DNA from: Winogradskyella ludwigii
Lineage (GTDB): Bacteria > Bacteroidota > Bacteroidia > Flavobacteriales > Flavobacteriaceae
Direction of reading: 5' to 3'
Length of the DNA: 64,000 bases
Assembly: GCF_013403985.1 (NCBI RefSeq)
Contig: NZ_JABFDF010000001.1
Location: 62,001 to 126,000, forward strand
Below, piece after piece: positions 37,201 to 46,837 of this stretch. Every line of letters begins with the position of its first letter. Position 1 is the first letter of the stretch. The notes below the pieces were generated by a model. That model saw only the letters and a list, made by a program, of their open reading frames with translations, was not told the DNA's origin and ran no database searches. The position numbers and the translations under genes are program-made.

Positions 37201-39131
37201 ATAAAACTAGTGTTTATGAAAACATTACTAATCCACAACAAATCTATGTTAGAATTGATAATATTACAGACGAGTCTTGCTACTCTACCTCATCTTTTGC
37301 TGTTGAAGTAGGTACAAACCCTGTATACAACGAACCAACTAATTGGTTTGTATGTGATGATATCTCTAACGATGGATCTGTATTATTTGACTTTTCAAGT
37401 AAAGTTGACGAAATAACGGATGGTATTTCAGATATTCAAAGTGTTACTTTTTACACTACTGAAGACGATGCTAGAAACAGTACTAACAGTATACCTCTAG
37501 AATACGCTAATACAGTGAATCCGCAACAAATCTATGTACAAATAGATAATGGTACCATTTGTAAATCTATTACTTCATTTGTAGTTAATGTTATAAAAGT
37601 TCCAGATGTAACACTTGCAGAACCTATGATAGAATGTGATGACGATACTGACGGTTCTCTTCAATTCGATTTAACGGTTGCACAATCTAATATTACAGAT
37701 GTAAGACAGGAAAACATTATTATAGAATATTATGCTAGTTATGAAGATTCTGAGTCTAACTCTAATCCGATTGCAAACCCTACAAATTATACCAATACAT
37801 CAAACCCTCAAACTGTTTACATGAAGGTTACCAATACAGTATCTAATTGTTATGCTGCACTTCCTATAGAGTTAATAGTAAACCAACCTCCTATTATTAC
37901 TGATTTTGAAGACTATACTGTTTGTGCTAATGACACTAACACTGTAGATTTAACAGAAGTGAATACTATTGCAACTGCTAATTCTTATAACGTGTTGTTT
38001 AGCTATTTTTCTAACGAAGCAGATGCTATAGCAAACACTAATGCTTTAGACACTAACTATACGTATCAAACTAATTCTGATACACTATATGTAAGATCAG
38101 AATACAGTACTACACATTGTTCTATGTATTATGAGTTTAATTTAATTGTAGAACCACTACCAATAGCTAATCAACCTGCTAATTTAATGGCTTGTGATGA
38201 TGATTTTGATGGTATTTTAGAATTTGATTTAACCCAACAAAACTCAAGTATTTTAGGTGGTCAGAATTCAAATTTATTCTCAGTTACCTATTTTGATTCA
38301 GAGTTAAAGGCTAATGAAAATAATTCTGCTTTAGACACAGATTATATGGCTTACAATGATGAAGTGATTTATGCTCGTGTAGAAAACAATACTACAGGTT
38401 GTTACAGTATTACATCATTCTCTGCAATCATTAACCCTATTCCTTTTATAGATATTGAGGACCAAGTAATTTGTTTAGATAATATGCCACTATTGGTATC
38501 TGCTAATACTAATAATGCAACAGACTCCTACTTATGGTCTACTGGAGAAACGACTCCTGAAATAGACATTACCACTGTTGGGAACTATTGGGTAAAAGTT
38601 ACATCTCAGTTTGGCTGTCCTAACACACGATACTTCGGAGTAACAGAATCGCAATCTGCAACTATAGAAACTACAGAAATATTAGATTTCTCAGATCCAA
38701 ATAATATTACAGTAACCGTAAGCGGAATCGGTGAATACCTTTATCAACTAGATGATTTTGATCCACAAGAATCTAATTTTTTCCAAAATGTAGCAATGGG
38801 TTACCATACTTTAACCATTATAGATTTAAATGGTTGTGCTAACATTACCAAAGAAGTATTAGTGGTTGATATACCAAAATTCTTTACACCAAATAATGAT
38901 GGAGATTTTGATACTTGGCATATTGTTGGTATTGAAACATTACCAGGAACTATTATAAATGTATTTGATCGTTACGGAAAAGTGATGGCTATATTAAACT
39001 CTAATTCTCCGGGTTGGAATGGCTATTACAATGGCCATGAAATGCCAACTAGTGATTATTGGTTTACTGCAGACGTGCAACGTGGCTCAATTGCGTTTCA
39101 AGTTAAAGGGCATTTCACTTTAAAACGTTAA
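34290..39131 (+). CDS. Giant T9SS type B protein, choice-of-anchor L plus eleven modules
   Basis: Secreted protein of 1613 residues. The frame is open from a GTG at 34164, but the ATG at 34290 begins a normal signal peptide (MTYLTRPLCLIFGL to SFAQ), so that start is chosen. Residues about 20-265 form a choice-of-anchor L domain: GYFERASSNFPFENGIVLTT, then NYILASEEYFG and YDSAVFIEGNSF. An Ig-like domain follows, then eleven consecutive modules of the CDxDxDG to TGCY type. Next come an Ig-like YLWSTGETTPEI segment, a penultimate module and the sorting domain IPKFFTPNNDGDFDTW to HFTLKR. Probably a cell-surface adhesin or matrix protein. Confidence 0.85.
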   Translation: MTYLTRPLCLIFGLICSLSFAQQVSIDNTVSPQDLIQNTLIQGCVEVSNISSPSNGSSISIGSFGYFERASSNFPFENGIVLTTGNATSAGNGQNNDILNDGDATWLTDTDLETALGISGTVNATSIEFDFISISNQIQFNYILASEEYFGNFPCEYSDGFAFLIRESGTNDPYTNIALIPGTTIPVNTNTVHDEIVGFCDASNEEYFDAYNIGDTNYNGRTTVLSATAAIIPNVQYQIKLVIADQTDQNYDSAVFIEGNSFDASVDLGEDYSTCSSNVSLDGNIGNPNATYEWFLDDVLIPSENLSTLTATTSGNYRVEIQLPLAGSSCVIEDDINLTLSSTQTSDPITDYQLCDDASGDGFEMFDLSTKDSEVLGSVPASVYTISYHYNYTDAIDNTNAITAPIQNTANPQEIHVRIEDTVNGCLAYSTFNLIVNSSPIISNPTQLIVCDDDTADGSTSMNLNDLKDSEITLSQANLVVSYHSSAADAASGINAYPMPFTNTTATQQVFASVKNTETGCISTTTLDISVISSPVINVEPHYIDACDDDHDGFANFDLTTIIPEVLEGLTDVSTTFHLTPEDALSGSNPIADDTNYLNTTAEEQTIYIRAENTTSGCASMTPIELHTNLLLTATNIRDVNACDIDDDGTEDFDFDNIATGMMNTLPDVEILFYETEEDRDNGTNAIDTSVPYSSLSNPQTIYITLENLTCTEVSDFDLVLFPIIQFESVISLIVCDTDQDGFTETNLSSLSGDVTNGEEGFSVTYFLTEQDAIDNTNALPNLYTNVSNPFTLFPRITFTQTGCYDYNSFEVTVLPAPESEKPEDIIICDADMDGFSPIDLNNSIPNSILSTPNRTVTFHNSLADARSDNNPIVDISNYAAQTEIVYMRVANSTTGCYSIEELDIIVNTLPFIGDLSNYVEEYIFCEDQSDGKGEFIFENKDAEALSGQTGKEVTYYLNQSDADNKTNAIDKTSVYENITNPQQIYVRIDNITDESCYSTSSFAVEVGTNPVYNEPTNWFVCDDISNDGSVLFDFSSKVDEITDGISDIQSVTFYTTEDDARNSTNSIPLEYANTVNPQQIYVQIDNGTICKSITSFVVNVIKVPDVTLAEPMIECDDDTDGSLQFDLTVAQSNITDVRQENIIIEYYASYEDSESNSNPIANPTNYTNTSNPQTVYMKVTNTVSNCYAALPIELIVNQPPIITDFEDYTVCANDTNTVDLTEVNTIATANSYNVLFSYFSNEADAIANTNALDTNYTYQTNSDTLYVRSEYSTTHCSMYYEFNLIVEPLPIANQPANLMACDDDFDGILEFDLTQQNSSILGGQNSNLFSVTYFDSELKANENNSALDTDYMAYNDEVIYARVENNTTGCYSITSFSAIINPIPFIDIEDQVICLDNMPLLVSANTNNATDSYLWSTGETTPEIDITTVGNYWVKVTSQFGCPNTRYFGVTESQSATIETTEILDFSDPNNITVTVSGIGEYLYQLDDFDPQESNFFQNVAMGYHTLTIIDLNGCANITKEVLVVDIPKFFTPNNDGDFDTWHIVGIETLPGTIINVFDRYGKVMAILNSNSPGWNGYYNGHEMPTSDYWFTADVQRGSIAFQVKGHFTLKR

Positions 39132-39204
39132 ACAATAAGCCATCCAATGAATGACTAGATTTAGCTATTTGTCATTCATCCAACTAAAAATGTAATTTAC
39201 CCTT

Positions 39205-39231
39205 AAAAATCCCCAATGTTGGGGATTTTTT
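39205..39231. terminator. Hairpin terminator between the two giant genes
   Basis: AAAAATCCCCAA pairs with TTGGGGATTTTT around a 2-nt loop and is followed by a further T. It lies 74 bp after the first giant gene, so the second giant gene needs its own promoter. Confidence 0.85.
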
Positions 39232-39309
39232 GTTACTTATTCCCATCTAAAAACCAAATTATATAAATTTTAGATTTAGTTAAACCAAGGCCATTTTCAA
39301 ATCAAAACT

Positions 39310-42300
39310 GTGAGATTAAATTACTTACTCCCTTTCTTAATAACGCTTATAACTATTTACTCTAGTTATTCGCAACAAATCACAACAGACGATTCTTTAC
39401 CTTTAGAACAACTTATACAAGAAAGTTTAGGCCAGAGTTGTGTAGAAATTTCGGATATATCCTCTAGCGTTAATGGAGTTAGTCATGGTTTTAATAGTTT
39501 TGGCTATTTTGAACGGAATAATTCAAATTTTCCTTTTGCCAATGGTATTCTCTTAACCACAGGTAGCGTAAATTCTGCTGGAAATATGATGAATACAAAT
39601 CCCCTAAATGAAGGTCATGACTCTTGGCTAACTGATTCCGATTTAGAAAATGCTTTAGGCATTACAAATACACAAAATGCAACCTCTATACAATTCAACT
39701 TTACATCTATTGCCAATCAAATTCAATTTAATTACTTGTTAGCTTCAGAAGAGTACCAACAAGAATTTCCTTGCTTCTACTCCGACGGATTTGCTTTTTT
39801 AATTAGAGAAGCAGGATCAACTGGTCCATATACAAATATTGCGCTAGTTCCAGGCACCTCTACTCCTGTAAATACTAATACTATACACGATGAAATTGAA
39901 GGGTTCTGTACCGCAGAAAACGACACCTTTTTTGATGGCTACAGTCTGGGTGACACCAATTATGATGGACGAACAACTGTACTAACAGCCACGGCAACAA
40001 TTTTACCAAGTGTTGAATATGAAATTAAATTAATAATAGCAGATCAAACTGACAATAATTTTGATTCGGCTGTATTTATAGAAGGTAATAGTTTCAATGC
40101 CAACGGTATTGTTGATTTGGGTCCTGATATTAGCACTTGTGGGAATTCTGTAACGTTAAACGGAGATATTCAGAATCCTCAAGCTGTATATGCATGGTAC
40201 CAAAATAATACACTTATCGCTGGAGAAGACAATCCAACGTTAGAAGCCTTATCTTCTGGGACCTATAATGTTCAAATTACAATACCGCTAAACACGACTT
40301 CATGTGTGATTGAAGATACTATTGTCGTTACACTTGACACAGAGCAATCTGCAGATGACATCTCTGATATGGTATATTGTTATGACGATGTTGACAATAA
40401 TATTGGGACTTTTGACCTTAGCACTAAAAATAATGATGTTCTAGCTGCTGTACCACCTTCAAGTTATAGTATCAGTTATCATTACACTAGCGAAGATGCA
40501 GAAAATGGTATTAATCCTATTACAACACCTATTCAAAATACCAGTTCGCCTCAAGCTATCTATGTTAAAATTGAAGATACTATAAACGGTTGTTTAGCCT
40601 ATTCTACATTTAACTTAGTGGTTAATGAAAAACCAGTATATGTAGATCCAGATCCAATTACGGTTTGTGAAGATCCTAGTTTAAATGGATATACCTTTGT
40701 AGACCTAAGCATTGCTAACGACCAGATTATAAACGGCAATAGTAATTTAGAGATCTCCTATTATTTTTCGCAAACAGAAGCAGAGTTAGATTCAAATCCT
40801 ATTGCTTCACCTTACGAGAATTTTAATACCTCACAAACACTTTACGTAAGAGTTTATGATAATGTTACAGGTTGTTTTTCAACGACAACGATTGATATTC
40901 TATTTCAAGAAAAACCAACAATTAACACAGAAATTCAATGGATTAATGCTTGTGAACAAGATGAAGATGGTTTTGAAGTTTTCGATTTAACAAGCATTAT
41001 AGATAACGTATTACAAGGAGTTACAGGTTTAAATGTGAGCTATCATATTACTGAATTTGATGCGCTTAATAACTTAAATGCCATCTCAAATCCTGAAAAC
41101 TATCAAAATACTATACCCAACTTTCAGATGGTTTATATACGTATTCAGGATCCTACAACAGGATGTTATACGGTTACAAATATAGAATTGTATGCTAACA
41201 TTATAAAATTAGGATTTTTAACAGATCCCTTTATCGTTTGTGATGACACTTCTAATGATGGTATTGCAGATTTTGATTTAAATGAAGTAGAAACAAATCT
41301 TATTAATGGTTATGAAGGGTATGAAATTTCATTTTACACCACAGAAGAAGACAGAGAGAATGGAATAAATATAGTAGACAAAAATCCCCCTTTCAATGTC
41401 ATTAATAATGGTACCATAATATACGTCATTGCAGCAGATGACTCATGTATAGAATTTATAGATCTAACACTAGAAATTGCACCAGCTATAATTTTAGTAC
41501 CAACAACTGTTGATTATTGTGATGAAGATGATAATGGGTTTACCTCAATATTAATGGAAACTTTTGATAGCGCAGTTAGTCAAAGTACACAACCCGTAAA
41601 TGTAACCTACTATCTCACTGAAGACGATGCTATAGATAACCTAAATATTTTACCCAATTATGTAAACAATACGACCAACCCTCAATTGTTTCATGTAAGA
41701 GTTACCGACGCACTATCAGGATGTTTTGACATTTCCACTGTAGAAATCAATATTCTAAGTGCCCCAATAATTATGTATCCCGAATCTATAATTATTTGTG
41801 ACGATGATCAAGATGGTATTTCTAACATAAATTTAGATGCTAAAATTCCAGAAATTGTTACTTCTACAGCAGGTTTAGATATTACGTTTTACAACAATTT
41901 GGATGCTGCTAATAACGGCGAAAATGAAATTAATACAACAGATAATTATTTTACAGAAAGCGTATATATTTATGCTCGTGTAGAAAATGAATTAACAGGC
42001 TGTTACAGTCTTTCTGGATTTGATGTAATCATAAATACACAACCTGAATTTGTTCCAATAAGTAATTTTGAAAATTGTGAGGAAGCTATTATTGGTGTTG
42101 CTGACTTCTATCTTAATTTAAAGGACAACGAAATACTTAATGGACAACTAGACAAACAAGTACTTTATTACGAAACAGAAGCCGATGCTATTGCAGGAAC
42201 AAATGTAATAGACAAATATTCAATTTACAACAATACCTCAAATCCACAAACGATCTACACAAGAGTAGAAAGTATTACAGACTCCGATTGTTTTGGAACC

Positions 42301-44145
42301 TCTTCCTTTGAGTTAGAAGTAGGCTCAATTCCTATATTCAATGCTGCAACAGCTATTTTTGTCTGTGATGATATTAGCAATGATGGTATTGTAACTGTTG
42401 ATTTGAATGAAAAAATAACTGAAATAATCACTGGAAGTCCAGAAAATTTAGACGTTACATTTTTTACATCTGCTTTAGATGCTGAAAACAACAATAACCA
42501 AGTCCCTTTAATTTATACCAACACTACAAACCCACAAGTGCTATTTGCTAGAGTAGATAATGGTAATTATTGTAAAGGTATTTCTTCATTTAATATCAAT
42601 ATTATTTCCGCCCCTACTGTTACTTTACCTACTCCATTAGAACGTTGTGATGATAACTATGACGGAGTTCTAACATGGGATTTAACAGATGCTGAAACTG
42701 AATTTCTTGGTGCGAGACAAGTAAATATTGAAATTTCTTATTTTGAAACCATTGAAGATTTGGAAGCTGACTTAAATGCCATTCCAGATCCTGAAAACTA
42801 TGACAACATTAGCAATCCGCAAACCATATATATCAAAATAAATAATACGGTAAGCCATTGCTTTATAAGCGTTCCATTAGATTTAATAACTAATTTACCT
42901 CCACAAATTAATGATTTTGAATCTTTTGAAATTTGTGACAACCCAACGTCAAGCTTTGACTTAACAACGATAAACGAAGTCATAGTAGACACCAATTACA
43001 ATGTACTTTTTAGTTATTTTTCTTCGGAAGCTGATGCTATAGCCAATCAAAATTCATTAGATACTAATTATAATTACACCAGCACTAATGATATGATTTA
43101 TGCTCGTGTAGAGTTTAGTACCACACATTGTTCTTTTGTTTATCCTTTTCAACTTCTTGTAAACCCATTGCCAATAGCAAATCAACCACCAAACCTAACC
43201 GCTTGTGATGATAATTATGACAGCTATTTTGATTTTAACTTAAATGAACAGAATAGTTTTGTTTTAGGTTTTCAAAATCCAACAGATTATAGTGTTACCT
43301 ATTTTAATACTATTAGTGATGCTGAAGAAGGCGCAAATACCATAAATAGCGATTCTTATAATGGCTTTAATAACGAAATTATAACAGCACGAATAGAGAA
43401 CAACACTACTGGATGTTATCAGCTAGTAAATTTTTCACTTATTGTAAACAGGAAACCTTTCGTTGCTATTCCTGATCAGGTTGTTTGTACAGATAACTTG
43501 CCCTTAGTCGTTTCTGCAGAAACTTACTTTACAACAGATACGTATTTATGGTCTACAAATGAAACTGCTTCATCCATTGAAATTACAGAAATTGGGGAGT
43601 ATTCGGTTACAGTAACTTCAGAATTTGGCTGTGTAAGCATGAGTACTTTTAATGTTACAGAATCTGAATCTGCTTATATAGAGCTAACAGAAACGGTAGA
43701 CTTTTCAGACCCAAATAATATAACAATTACTGTTAGCGGTAGTGGAAATTACCTCTATATTTTAAATGATGGAGTACCTCAACAATCTAATATTTTCGAA
43801 AACGTACGCCTTGGATATAACACTATTAGAATTATTGATTTAAATGGTTGTGCAGACACCACGAAAGAAGTCCTTGTTATTGACGCTCCTAAATTCTTCA
43901 CACCAAACAGCGATAGAAAACATGATACATGGCATATTGTAGGTATTGAAACTTTACCAGGAAGTATTATCTATATATTTAACCGTCAAGGAAAACTAAT
44001 AACACAATTAAGCGCTAATACACCAGGATGGGATGGCACTTTAAATGGCTATAACTTACCAGCTAGCGATTATTGGTTTTCAGCAGAAATTAAGCAGGAC
44101 AACAAGGCTTTTAAAGTGCAAGGTCATTTTGCGCTGAGACGTTAA
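39310..44145 (+). CDS. Giant T9SS type B protein, paralogue of the preceding gene
   Basis: Secreted protein of 1611 residues starting at GTG, which begins a clear signal peptide (MRLNYLLPFLITLITI to YSQQ). The architecture matches the preceding gene step for step: choice-of-anchor L domain (GYFERNNSNFPFANGILLTT, YLLASEEYQQ), Ig-like domain, eleven CDxDxDG modules in the same order, YLWSTNETASSI, penultimate module, sorting domain APKFFTPNSDRKHDTW to HFALRR. Modules correspond one to one between the two proteins (for example both module 10s lack the acidic loop), so the whole gene was duplicated. A terminator lies between the two genes. Confidence 0.85.
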   Translation: MRLNYLLPFLITLITIYSSYSQQITTDDSLPLEQLIQESLGQSCVEISDISSSVNGVSHGFNSFGYFERNNSNFPFANGILLTTGSVNSAGNMMNTNPLNEGHDSWLTDSDLENALGITNTQNATSIQFNFTSIANQIQFNYLLASEEYQQEFPCFYSDGFAFLIREAGSTGPYTNIALVPGTSTPVNTNTIHDEIEGFCTAENDTFFDGYSLGDTNYDGRTTVLTATATILPSVEYEIKLIIADQTDNNFDSAVFIEGNSFNANGIVDLGPDISTCGNSVTLNGDIQNPQAVYAWYQNNTLIAGEDNPTLEALSSGTYNVQITIPLNTTSCVIEDTIVVTLDTEQSADDISDMVYCYDDVDNNIGTFDLSTKNNDVLAAVPPSSYSISYHYTSEDAENGINPITTPIQNTSSPQAIYVKIEDTINGCLAYSTFNLVVNEKPVYVDPDPITVCEDPSLNGYTFVDLSIANDQIINGNSNLEISYYFSQTEAELDSNPIASPYENFNTSQTLYVRVYDNVTGCFSTTTIDILFQEKPTINTEIQWINACEQDEDGFEVFDLTSIIDNVLQGVTGLNVSYHITEFDALNNLNAISNPENYQNTIPNFQMVYIRIQDPTTGCYTVTNIELYANIIKLGFLTDPFIVCDDTSNDGIADFDLNEVETNLINGYEGYEISFYTTEEDRENGINIVDKNPPFNVINNGTIIYVIAADDSCIEFIDLTLEIAPAIILVPTTVDYCDEDDNGFTSILMETFDSAVSQSTQPVNVTYYLTEDDAIDNLNILPNYVNNTTNPQLFHVRVTDALSGCFDISTVEINILSAPIIMYPESIIICDDDQDGISNINLDAKIPEIVTSTAGLDITFYNNLDAANNGENEINTTDNYFTESVYIYARVENELTGCYSLSGFDVIINTQPEFVPISNFENCEEAIIGVADFYLNLKDNEILNGQLDKQVLYYETEADAIAGTNVIDKYSIYNNTSNPQTIYTRVESITDSDCFGTSSFELEVGSIPIFNAATAIFVCDDISNDGIVTVDLNEKITEIITGSPENLDVTFFTSALDAENNNNQVPLIYTNTTNPQVLFARVDNGNYCKGISSFNINIISAPTVTLPTPLERCDDNYDGVLTWDLTDAETEFLGARQVNIEISYFETIEDLEADLNAIPDPENYDNISNPQTIYIKINNTVSHCFISVPLDLITNLPPQINDFESFEICDNPTSSFDLTTINEVIVDTNYNVLFSYFSSEADAIANQNSLDTNYNYTSTNDMIYARVEFSTTHCSFVYPFQLLVNPLPIANQPPNLTACDDNYDSYFDFNLNEQNSFVLGFQNPTDYSVTYFNTISDAEEGANTINSDSYNGFNNEIITARIENNTTGCYQLVNFSLIVNRKPFVAIPDQVVCTDNLPLVVSAETYFTTDTYLWSTNETASSIEITEIGEYSVTVTSEFGCVSMSTFNVTESESAYIELTETVDFSDPNNITITVSGSGNYLYILNDGVPQQSNIFENVRLGYNTIRIIDLNGCADTTKEVLVIDAPKFFTPNSDRKHDTWHIVGIETLPGSIIYIFNRQGKLITQLSANTPGWDGTLNGYNLPASDYWFSAEIKQDNKAFKVQGHFALRR

Positions 44146-44243
44146 TCTATTAGAATATAAATCAAAAATTAGCCTGTAGTTAGTTTGCAAAACTTAATGT
44201 CATTGAAGATTCAAGTACACGACACAAAAACTATAATGTATAA

Positions 44244-46601
44244 CTATCGTTTTAAGGCAAAATGTCCTGTATACTTTTTACCATCAATAAAATGAGCGAC
44301 AAACCAATAGTCATCCGTAGGTAATTTACGGTCGTTGTAGGTACCGTCCCAACCTACGTCTAAGGATTTCTGCACTGAAACCAACTTTCCATATCGATTA
44401 AAGATATGTACGGATTTAATTTGGCTAAACTGTGCATTTTCACCAATAACACGCCAAGTATCAAAGTCTCCATCACTATTTGGTGTAAAGAATTTTGGAA
44501 AACCTAAAACAGATATTTCTTGTTCTGTTACACCACAACCATTTCGGTCTTTAATATAAACGGTATAAAATCCTTCTGAAAGATTAAAAAACACATTACT
44601 ATCTTGATATAAGCCATCAACACCAATAGCAAACTCATAATCACTAGGATCATTAACATTTATTGTAACTACATTATTTGGCGCAACCCCTTCTACAGAA
44701 ACACTTTCTACCTCTGCTGTATTAGAAGGATTAACAGTAATTGTTCTACTAGAAGAACAGCCATTAGGATCGGTTACAATAACGTCATATATTCCTGCTT
44801 CATTTACCTCATTAAAAGTGGTATTAACTTCTGTAGACACTCCGTTAAACAACCACTCGTAATAATAATTATTAGGCAAATCATTTAGCACACCACCCAA
44901 TAAAGTAATGGTTTCCGGATATGTGTTAGTACAGTAAATCACTGTTTCATCAGCTTCTAAAACCGGAGTATACAAAACACTGATATTAGCCATGGAAATA
45001 CTAAAACACTGATTACCATTTTTAACTTTTACATATATGGTTTGAAAATTAGCTATCGTATTTTCATAAGTATTTGAAAGTGCATTAGTTTCACTAAACG
45101 CATCTTCTTCTGTTGCATAAAAAGCTAATGAAGCTCCTATAGGAATTTGATTTTGGATTGCTAATTCAAAATCATTTAAATTAAAAGTTGCAAATCCATC
45201 TACAACCACTCCATCACAAGCTTCAAGATCTGGAATAACCAACATATTATTTGAAGTTTGTAATTCTAATTCTGCAATTTCATAACAATTTGCTTGATTT
45301 ACAACGTAAGCAAATACGGTTTGAAAAGGTGTTGTATTTTCAAAACTTTGTGGATTAGAAATTGGATTTATAAGATCTAAAGCCTCTTGTTCAGTTAGAA
45401 AAAAACTGGCGACTGCTAAAGCTCCATTAGCGCCAGTTAAATCTGTAGTAGCATCAAATAAATTATACGTAGTTAAACCATCTTGATTAACATCACATTC
45501 AATTAAAATAGAATCAACGGCAATTGGTAAAGGTGCATATTCAATAACAACTTCTCCATAAGAGATACAACCATCATCTAAACCAACTTCAACGTTGTAT
45601 GTTCCAGATTCAGTGACCGTAAATATGCCACAATCTACACAACCATTTGGAGTAGATTGTACTAAAACGCCATCTTTAAACCAATTGTATGACGGTGATC
45701 CTACATCGTTAATATTTAATTCTAAAGTTTCTCCTTCACACAGTGCATTCTGTGTAGCGAGTAATCTATTAGGACCAACATCGGTAGATAACTCAAAACT
45801 CCCTGCTTCTAAAAACACAACAGAGTCATATCTGTAATTTTGTTCGTCTGCAATAACTAATTTTACATGATACGTTTCGTTAGGTATTACGTTGGCAGTT
45901 GCTGTTAAGATAGCTGTTTGCCCATTAAAATTTATAGATGCATTTGCATCGTTATAATTCCCAAAATAAGTCTCATTTTGAGGTTCACAACTACCCTGGA
46001 CACCTGGTGTGACAGTCGTAGCTTTTACAGGAGTATTTGTATCTGGAACTAAAGCAATATTCTCATAGAGATCTTGACTTGATGCAGGACGAATTAAAAA
46101 CCCAAATAAATCTGAAAATTGACAACTGTTAGAGTTTCCTTCTTGATATTCTTCTGAAGCAAAAATATACCTAAAACTAATTTGCGACGCTACAGAGGTA
46201 AACTCGAATTCTAAAATTGTAGCATTTATAGTACCCGATTCACTTAAAGCGACTTCTAAATCTACATCTCCTTGCCAGTTTGGAGCATCATCATCACTTA
46301 AACTTGTATTTGGACCGGGAACATTTTCAAGTCTTCCTGTACTAAGTACCAAACCACTTTGAAAAGGAAAGGTTGTACCTGTGGCATCAAAATAACCATA
46401 ACTCTGATCTGTACCTCCAAAATCACCACCTGAGATATTTGTAACAATGACATTCTCTATACAGTCACTATCGATAAGTATGTTTTCTATAAGCTGCTGT
46501 GGAGAATAGGTTTGACTGTCTACAGAAATATTCTGAGCATAATTCCATAGCGAAAATAAAAGGGTAACAATTAGTAAATTTCTCTTACTTTTCATCTTCA
46601 T
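44244..46601 (-). CDS. T9SS type B protein, choice-of-anchor L plus two modules
   Basis: Secreted protein of 785 residues and the only leftward gene in the type B cluster. The frame is open to 46625, but a better signal peptide starts at the ATG at 46601 (MKMKSKRNLLIVTLLF to NYAQ). The choice-of-anchor L domain is clear (GYFDATGTTFPFQSGLVLST, YIFASEEYQEGNSN, YDSVVFLEAGSF). An Ig-like stretch and two modules (IECDVNQDGL; LEACDGVVVDGF) follow, then YYYEWLFNGVSTEV, a penultimate YTVYIKDRNGCG module and FPKFFTPNSDGDFDTW to HFALKR. It looks like a short relative of the two giants, with nine fewer modules. Confidence 0.84.
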   Translation of the reverse strand: MKMKSKRNLLIVTLLFSLWNYAQNISVDSQTYSPQQLIENILIDSDCIENVIVTNISGGDFGGTDQSYGYFDATGTTFPFQSGLVLSTGRLENVPGPNTSLSDDDAPNWQGDVDLEVALSESGTINATILEFEFTSVASQISFRYIFASEEYQEGNSNSCQFSDLFGFLIRPASSQDLYENIALVPDTNTPVKATTVTPGVQGSCEPQNETYFGNYNDANASINFNGQTAILTATANVIPNETYHVKLVIADEQNYRYDSVVFLEAGSFELSTDVGPNRLLATQNALCEGETLELNINDVGSPSYNWFKDGVLVQSTPNGCVDCGIFTVTESGTYNVEVGLDDGCISYGEVVIEYAPLPIAVDSILIECDVNQDGLTTYNLFDATTDLTGANGALAVASFFLTEQEALDLINPISNPQSFENTTPFQTVFAYVVNQANCYEIAELELQTSNNMLVIPDLEACDGVVVDGFATFNLNDFELAIQNQIPIGASLAFYATEEDAFSETNALSNTYENTIANFQTIYVKVKNGNQCFSISMANISVLYTPVLEADETVIYCTNTYPETITLLGGVLNDLPNNYYYEWLFNGVSTEVNTTFNEVNEAGIYDVIVTDPNGCSSSRTITVNPSNTAEVESVSVEGVAPNNVVTINVNDPSDYEFAIGVDGLYQDSNVFFNLSEGFYTVYIKDRNGCGVTEQEISVLGFPKFFTPNSDGDFDTWRVIGENAQFSQIKSVHIFNRYGKLVSVQKSLDVGWDGTYNDRKLPTDDYWFVAHFIDGKKYTGHFALKR

Positions 46602-46837
46602 TTTTAAGGGAATGCAAAGATACATATCTAAGTTTTACTAAAAACGAAATAAGATGTTAAAAGATTTGTTAACAGGTCTTGATTTTTACTACATACATCG
46701 TGCTTTAACGTCAAAATATTCGAGATACAAGTAATGATTCAAAGAGATAACAATAAATTAAAACCAACCTAACATTAACGGTAGGAAAAGACTCAATTTA
46801 TTTTTATACATTAGCAGACTATTTTTTATATATAATA

